From Bacteroidia bacterium (lineage in GTDB: Bacteria > Bacteroidota > Bacteroidia > UKL13-3), in contig JAKLJI010000002.1 of NCBI GenBank assembly GCA_023151275.1, positions 1-64,000 on the forward strand: a stretch of 64,000 nucleotides of DNA, given 5' to 3'. Each line of letters starts with the position of its first letter. Within the stretch, counting starts at the first letter, position 1. Made by a program: the position numbers and the translations under genes. The notes below the pieces were generated by a model. The model searched no databases, was not told the origin of the DNA, and was given only the letters and a program-made list of their open reading frames with translations. Shown piece by piece: positions 59,252 to 64,000 of this stretch.

Positions 59252-60448
59252 ATGGAAGAAAACCGCATTTTAGCAGAAGATAAAAAGGAATATACCACCC
59301 TAAACCTAGGTCCAACACACCCGGCAACCCATGGTATTTTCCAAAATGTGCTCACCATGGATGGTGAGATTATTGTAGATTCCGAACAAACCGTTGGTTA
59401 TATCCACCGTGCATTCGAGAAAATTGCAGAACATCGCCCTTATTACCAAATCACTCCGCTTACCGACCGTCTGAATTACTGCTCATCCCCTATCAACAAC
59501 ATGGGATGGCACATGACAGTTGAGAAATTGTTGGGCGTTCAAACCCCAAAACGGGTGGATTACATGCGTGTAATCATAATGGAACTTGCCCGTATTGCCG
59601 ACCACTTGGTTTGTAATTCTGTAATTGGAGTAGATACAGGTGCCCTTACCGGATTCACATACGTGTTCCAATGGCGCGAGAAAATTTACGATATCTATGA
59701 GTCGATTTGCGGTGCACGCCTAACCACAAATATTGGCAGAATTGGCGGAATGGAACGCGATTTCACGCCGGAAGTAATTGCTTCTATACGCTCGTTTTTG
59801 AAAGAATTCCCTGCTGTATTTGATGAATTCTGTCGCTTGCTTGAAAGAAACCGGATTTTCATGGATCGCATAGTTGGTACCGGTGCAATTAGTGCAGAAC
59901 GTGCTTTAAACTACGGATTTACAGGTCCAAATCTGCGCGCTGCTGGTGTAGATTACGATGTTCGAGTGATGAACCCTTATTCATCTTATCAGGATTTTGA
60001 TTTCATTATTCCGGTAGGAACCAATGGCGATACTTACGACCGCTTTATGGTTCGTCAGGAAGAAATCAGACAAAGTTTAAGAATCATTGAACAGGCTTTG
60101 AATAATCTGCCTGAAGGTAAATTCTTCGCCGACGTTCCTGAGTTTTTCCTTCCTCCAAAAGAGGAAGTGTACAACAACATGGAAGCGCTGATTTGGCATT
60201 TCAAAATTGTAATGGGCGAAACCGACGTTCCGGTTGGAGAGGTTTACCATTCAGTTGAAGGCGGAAACGGTGAATTGGGATATTATTTGATTAGTGATGG
60301 TGGAAGGGCTCCTTTCCGTCTCCATTTCAGACGTCCTTGTTTCATCTACTATCAGGCATTTCCTGAAATGATAAAAGGCTCAACCCTAAGCGACGCAATT
60401 GTGGTGATGAGCTCAATGAATGTAATTGCAGGTGAACTCGACGCATAA
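59252..60448 (+). CDS. nuoD: NADH-quinone oxidoreductase subunit D
   Basis: A 398-residue 49-kDa subunit. It has LNLGPTHPATHGIFQNVLTM, ERHRPYYQI-like EHRPYYQITPLTDRLNY, and the C-terminal PRGELGYY-type region changed to GGNGELGYYLISDGGRAPFR. These form the quinone pocket with NuoB. It follows nuoC by five bases. All conserved regions are present. Confidence 0.97.
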   Translation: MEENRILAEDKKEYTTLNLGPTHPATHGIFQNVLTMDGEIIVDSEQTVGYIHRAFEKIAEHRPYYQITPLTDRLNYCSSPINNMGWHMTVEKLLGVQTPKRVDYMRVIIMELARIADHLVCNSVIGVDTGALTGFTYVFQWREKIYDIYESICGARLTTNIGRIGGMERDFTPEVIASIRSFLKEFPAVFDEFCRLLERNRIFMDRIVGTGAISAERALNYGFTGPNLRAAGVDYDVRVMNPYSSYQDFDFIIPVGTNGDTYDRFMVRQEEIRQSLRIIEQALNNLPEGKFFADVPEFFLPPKEEVYNNMEALIWHFKIVMGETDVPVGEVYHSVEGGNGELGYYLISDGGRAPFRLHFRRPCFIYYQAFPEMIKGSTLSDAIVVMSSMNVIAGELDA

Positions 60449-60459
60449 TCAACCAAGAA

Positions 60460-61005
60460 ATGAGTACAAGCAAAGAAATAAAATTCAGCAATGAAGCTTT
60501 AGAATTGGTCGCTAAAATGATCAGTCGCTATCCGGAAGGAAAACAAAAATCTGCCTTGTTGCCGGTTTTGCATCTGGCTCAGGCTGAGTTTGATGGCTGG
60601 TTAAGTCCGGAAGTAATGGATTATGTTGCTGAATTGCTTTCCATTCAACCCATTGAAGTGTATGAAGTAGCTTCATTTTATTCAATGTTCAACCTAAAAC
60701 CGGTAGGTAAATGCCTGCTTGAAGTTTGCCGCACCAGCTCTTGCTGGCTTAGAGGCGCAAACGAAATTGTTGAACACATCGAAAAGAAACTAGGTATTAA
60801 AGAAGGTGAAACTACCCCAGATGGTATGTTTACCTTGAAAACTGTTGAATGTTTAGGCTCATGCGGAACAGCTCCAATGATGATGTGTGGAGCGCAGTTT
60901 CATGAGAATTTGACATTCCAGAAAGTTGATTCCATACTTGACCAATTGAAATCGGAAGGAAAGCGTAAAACCTATCTTGACGATGTTACCGTAAATCATT
61001 ATTAA
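60460..61005 (+). CDS. nuoE: NADH-quinone oxidoreductase subunit E
   Basis: A 181-residue 24-kDa subunit with a thioredoxin-like [2Fe-2S] domain (cluster N1a). Ligand cysteines are in LLEVCRTSSCWLRGAN (C-x4-C) and VECLGSCGTAPMM (C-x3-C). The N-terminal helical part starts with SNEALELVAKMISRYPEGKQ. It forms the NADH module with NuoF and NuoG. Confidence 0.96.
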   Translation: MSTSKEIKFSNEALELVAKMISRYPEGKQKSALLPVLHLAQAEFDGWLSPEVMDYVAELLSIQPIEVYEVASFYSMFNLKPVGKCLLEVCRTSSCWLRGANEIVEHIEKKLGIKEGETTPDGMFTLKTVECLGSCGTAPMMMCGAQFHENLTFQKVDSILDQLKSEGKRKTYLDDVTVNHY

Positions 61006-61007
61006 TC

Positions 61008-62339
61008 ATGGGAAAAAAACTGCTACTGGCCAATGACCATATTCCTGGTATACAATCTTATCAGGTGTACAGGCAACATGGAGGTTATGCCTCGGTTGAA
61101 AAGGCACTAAAAACCATGAAACCGGAAGAGGTTCTGGAAGAAGTAAAAAAATCAGGTTTACGTGGACGCGGTGGTGCCGGATTTCCTACAGGAATGAAAT
61201 GGAGTTTTCTGGCAAAACCTGAAGGTGTTCCGCGCTATTTGGTTTGCAACGCCGACGAATCAGAACCGGGAACGTTTAAAGACAGATACTTAATGTCCAG
61301 AATACCCCATATTCTGGTAGAAGGTATGATTACCTCTAGCTATGCATTAGGTGCACATACCTCCTATATTTATATCCGTGGTGAATATTACTACGTAGCC
61401 CAAATTCTTGAAAAAGCCATTTCTGAGGCCTATGCCAATGGCTGGTTAGGAAAAAACATTCAAGGCTCTGGATACGACCTTGACTTGTACGTTCAAGTGG
61501 GTGGAGGAGCCTATATCTGTGGTGAAGAAACCGCATTGCTTGAATCTTTGGAAGGAAAGCGCGGAAATCCGCGTATCAAACCTCCATTCCCTGCTATTGC
61601 CGGTTTGTACGGATGTCCAACAGTAGTTAACAATGTTGAAACCATTTCAGCTGTTGTTCCAATTGTGAATGGCGGTGGTGATGCCTACGCTGCAATTGGT
61701 GTGGGGAAATCAACTGGAACTAAACTCATTTCAGCCTCCGGGCACATCAACAAGCCCGGTGTTTACGAAATTGAAATGGGTATTACCGTTGAAGATTTTA
61801 TTTACAGCGATGAATACTGCGGAGGTATTATCAACGGCAAAAAACTAAAAGCCGTTGTTGCCGGAGGTTCTTCGGTTCCGGTTTTACCCGCTGATCTTAT
61901 TATTACCACAGCTGCTGGTGAAAAACGCTTAATGACTTACGAAAGTCTTGCTGATGGCGGATTTGCAACAGGTACAATGTTAGGTTCGGGTGGATTTATT
62001 GTAATGGATGAAGACACCAGTATCGTTGAAAACTTGCACACTTTTGCGCGTTTCTACCACCACGAAAGTTGCGGACAATGCAGCCCATGTCGTGAAGGAA
62101 CAGGCTGGATGGAGAAAATCATCCACAAAATTCTGGATGGACATGGAACCTTGGAAGACGTGGATTTGCTTTGGGAAATTCAGAAGAAAATTGAAGGCAA
62201 TACCATTTGTCCGTTAGGAGATGCAGCTGCTTGGCCGGTTGCTTCGGCCATCAGACATTTTAGAGCTGAATTTGAAGAATACGTTAAGAATTCATCACAA
62301 ATTAAAAAAATCAGGCATTACGATTTAATCAATCACTAA
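61008..62339 (+). CDS. nuoF: NADH-quinone oxidoreductase subunit F
   Basis: A 443-residue NADH-binding 51-kDa subunit. It has the NADH/FMN motifs GLRGRGGAGFPTGMKW and GGGAYICGEETALLESLEGK, and the N3 cluster motif ESCGQCSPCREGTGWM with a further cysteine in TICPLGDAAAW. The whole family length is covered. It accepts hydride from NADH. Two bases separate it from nuoE. Confidence 0.97.
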   Translation: MGKKLLLANDHIPGIQSYQVYRQHGGYASVEKALKTMKPEEVLEEVKKSGLRGRGGAGFPTGMKWSFLAKPEGVPRYLVCNADESEPGTFKDRYLMSRIPHILVEGMITSSYALGAHTSYIYIRGEYYYVAQILEKAISEAYANGWLGKNIQGSGYDLDLYVQVGGGAYICGEETALLESLEGKRGNPRIKPPFPAIAGLYGCPTVVNNVETISAVVPIVNGGGDAYAAIGVGKSTGTKLISASGHINKPGVYEIEMGITVEDFIYSDEYCGGIINGKKLKAVVAGGSSVPVLPADLIITTAAGEKRLMTYESLADGGFATGTMLGSGGFIVMDEDTSIVENLHTFARFYHHESCGQCSPCREGTGWMEKIIHKILDGHGTLEDVDLLWEIQKKIEGNTICPLGDAAAWPVASAIRHFRAEFEEYVKNSSQIKKIRHYDLINH

Positions 62340-62373
62340 ACCTGAACCCTAAAAACGAATAGCCAATAAACCT

Positions 62374-63354
62374 ATGGCAAAAGTAACTATAGACGGAAGA
62401 ACAATTGAGGTTGCCGATGGCACTACAATTCTGCAAGCCGCACGAATGATTGGTCCGGACGTTGCGCCTCCAACCATGTGCTACTACAGTAAACTTAAAA
62501 CAAGTGGTGGCTATTGCCGCACCTGTTTGGTTGAGGTGAGTAAAGGTTCTGAAAAAGACCCTCGTCCAATGCCAAAACTGGTAGCTTCCTGCAGAACTAC
62601 TGTAATGGATGGAATGGAAGTAAAGAACAACACTTCCGAGAAAGTTGGCGATGCCAGAAAAGGTGTTGTGGAGTTCTTGCTTTTGAACCATCCTTTGGAT
62701 TGTCCGGTTTGCGACCAGGCCGGAGAATGCCACCTGCAAGACCTCTCTTACGAGCACGGTTCCGCAAAAACCCGGACAGATTTCGAGCGCAGAACTTTTG
62801 ATAAAATCGATATTGGTCCCTATGTTCAATTGCACATGAACCGCTGTATCCTTTGCTACCGTTGTGTAAAAACAGCTGATCAAGTTACAGATGGCAGGGT
62901 GCATGGCGTAATAAACAGAGGTGATCACGCCGAAATTTCAACGTACATTGAGAAAGCAATCGACAATGATTTCTCTGGAAACGTGATTGATGTTTGTCCG
63001 GTTGGTGCTTTAACCGACAAAACTTTCCGCTTCAAAAGCCGTGTTTGGTTTACAAAACCTGTTAACGCCCACCGCAATTGCGAAAAATGTTCGGGTAAAG
63101 TTGTGCTGTGGTACAAAGGCGAAGATGTGCTGCGCGTAACTGGTCGTAAAGACCAATGGGGTGAAGTTGAGGAATTTATTTGCAATACCTGCCGTTTCGA
63201 GAAAAAGCAAACCAATGATTGGACAATTGAAGGGCCTCGTCAGGTTAGCAGACATTCTGTAATTTCAGCGAACCATTACGAAGTATTCAAAAAGCCGAGA
63301 GAGCTTACAATCAATACCATTAAACCATTGGAATCAGGGGAGGGAAATAAATAA
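62374..63354 (+). CDS. nuoG: short NADH-quinone oxidoreductase subunit G (iron-sulfur protein)
   Basis: A 326-residue NuoG without the molybdopterin-like C-terminal domain (typical E. coli NuoG is about 900 residues). The N-terminal [2Fe-2S] ferredoxin domain has MCYYSKLKTSGGYCRTCLVE and ASCRT. The HxxxCxxCxxxxxC motif (N5) is in HPLDCPVCDQAGECHL and the two N4 parts are in CILCYRCVK and DVCPVGAL. After that lie CEKC (about residue 235) and CNTC (about residue 272). A truncated NuoG seems normal in Bacteroidota. Its stop TAA shares its last base with nuoH ATG. Confidence 0.92.
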   Translation: MAKVTIDGRTIEVADGTTILQAARMIGPDVAPPTMCYYSKLKTSGGYCRTCLVEVSKGSEKDPRPMPKLVASCRTTVMDGMEVKNNTSEKVGDARKGVVEFLLLNHPLDCPVCDQAGECHLQDLSYEHGSAKTRTDFERRTFDKIDIGPYVQLHMNRCILCYRCVKTADQVTDGRVHGVINRGDHAEISTYIEKAIDNDFSGNVIDVCPVGALTDKTFRFKSRVWFTKPVNAHRNCEKCSGKVVLWYKGEDVLRVTGRKDQWGEVEEFICNTCRFEKKQTNDWTIEGPRQVSRHSVISANHYEVFKKPRELTINTIKPLESGEGNK

Positions 63355-64000
63355 TGGAACCCATTATCTTCAAAATTATCCTTGTTGCAATCATGTTCCT
63401 GATTAGTTTGGGAATTGCAGCCTACTCCACTTATGCAGAAAGGAAAGTAGCCGCATTTCTTCAAGACAGGATTGGTCCTGACCGCGCAGGACCTTACGGT
63501 TTGTTGCAGCCCATTGCCGATGGTGTGAAAATGTTTCTTAAAGAAGAAATCATTCCAAACGTTTCCGACAAATGGCTTTTCATTTTAGGGCCAAGCATGT
63601 TCATGGTTACAGCACTTATGACCAGCGCAATTATTCCTTGGGGAAGACCCATGGAATTTGGTGGTGTAACCTACAACCTGCAAGTTGCTGATATCAATAT
63701 TGGTATTCTCTACATTATGGGAGTGCTCTCCCTTGGTGTGTATGGAATCATGATTGGCGGCTGGGCATCAAATAATAAATATGCATTATTGGGTGCTATT
63801 CGTGCATCAAGCCAAATGATTTCGTATGAATTGGCCATGGGCATGAGCATCATTTCAATTCTCCTGCTGACTGATGGTTCATTGAGTTTGAATGCCATTG
63901 TTGAGGGACAAAAAGGATGGAATTGGAATATTCTCTATCAACCTGTAGGTTTTATTATTTTCCTAGTTTGTGCATTTGCTGAAGCCAACCGTACACCATT
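63354..64000 (+). CDS. nuoH: NADH-quinone oxidoreductase subunit H (partial, runs off the window)
   Basis: The gene begins at ATG 63354 and has no stop before the right edge; 215 codons are visible. The translation contains the NuoH hallmarks AERKVAAFLQDRIGPDRAGP in helix 1 and its loop, and SYELAMGMSIIS and FAEANRTPF near the window end. These line the quinone channel of complex I. The remaining half should continue past 64000, presumably followed by nuoI to nuoN. Confidence 0.97.
   Translation, partial: MEPIIFKIILVAIMFLISLGIAAYSTYAERKVAAFLQDRIGPDRAGPYGLLQPIADGVKMFLKEEIIPNVSDKWLFILGPSMFMVTALMTSAIIPWGRPMEFGGVTYNLQVADINIGILYIMGVLSLGVYGIMIGGWASNNKYALLGAIRASSQMISYELAMGMSIISILLLTDGSLSLNAIVEGQKGWNWNILYQPVGFIIFLVCAFAEANRTP

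Noticed and set aside
62374-63354. NuoG read as a frameshifted or truncated gene
   Set aside because: The stop is followed at once by nuoH with a one-base overlap, and no remnants of the molybdopterin domain are present. The short form appears native.

Overview
The window is a stretch of a Bacteroidota chromosome. The evidence is in the gene content: proteins with both kinds of type IX secretion C-terminal sorting domain, a TonB-dependent receptor with an N-terminal carboxypeptidase-regulatory-like domain, a lipoprotein-type BamA/TamA homologue (TamL-like), a FISUMP lipoprotein, a long multi-SLBB polysaccharide exporter, a short NuoG, and several TAnnTTTG-type -7 promoter elements. The DNA is AT-rich and I cannot name a genus.

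Left edge (1-790): debris of two insertion sequences, the last ~50 codons of an IS4-like transposase and the C-terminal part of an IS5-like transposase. From 14321 down to 791 on the minus strand lies a tightly packed exopolysaccharide/O-antigen-type cluster: SLBB exporter, Wzz-like chain-length protein, Wzx-like flippase, DegT aminotransferase, NeuD/PglD-like acyltransferase, Wzy-like polymerase and six glycosyltransferases. The genes overlap by a few bases or are separated by a few. No initiating sugar-phosphate transferase and no nucleotide-sugar dehydratase lies in the window.

Middle (14510-30502, mostly plus strand): TonB-dependent receptor; a 1035-residue TPR protein and an outer-membrane barrel protein leading into murA and a thioredoxin-fold protein without its cysteines; grpE-dnaJ; two tandem outer-membrane barrel paralogues on the minus strand; an ABC exporter pair and an MFS transporter. 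From 30560 to 38156: lon, a SpoU-type RNA methyltransferase whose 5' end overlaps the divergent TamL-like gene, a small SDR protein, and a two-gene unit resembling the bicarbonate transporter SbtA and its PII-like regulator SbtB.

Right half: a PKD-rich type IX cargo protein, DUF2721, MtaB-type methylthiotransferase, a DinB-like protein, a FISUMP lipoprotein, a decayed HTH gene and a GC-rich structured intergenic element; then serC-serA-DUF1015 on the minus strand; a small OM protein, rhomboid protease, phosphoesterase, M43 metalloprotease, and tRNA-Ser(UGA). Directly abutting the tRNA 3' end is a ~510-bp gene-free island of nested hairpins and a 71-bp direct repeat. After it come a TPR protein, a WYL regulator, mazG, a thioredoxin, a small protein and the start of the complex I operon nuoABCDEFGH, which runs off the right edge inside nuoH.

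Most of the window is ordinary core Bacteroidota content. The items most worth a second look are the hairpin/repeat island at tRNA-Ser, the structured element at 45789-45982, the SbtA/SbtB-like pair, the serC-serA-DUF1015 context, and the 5'-overlapping TamL/methyltransferase pair. I did not find a convincing new defence or biosynthetic system.
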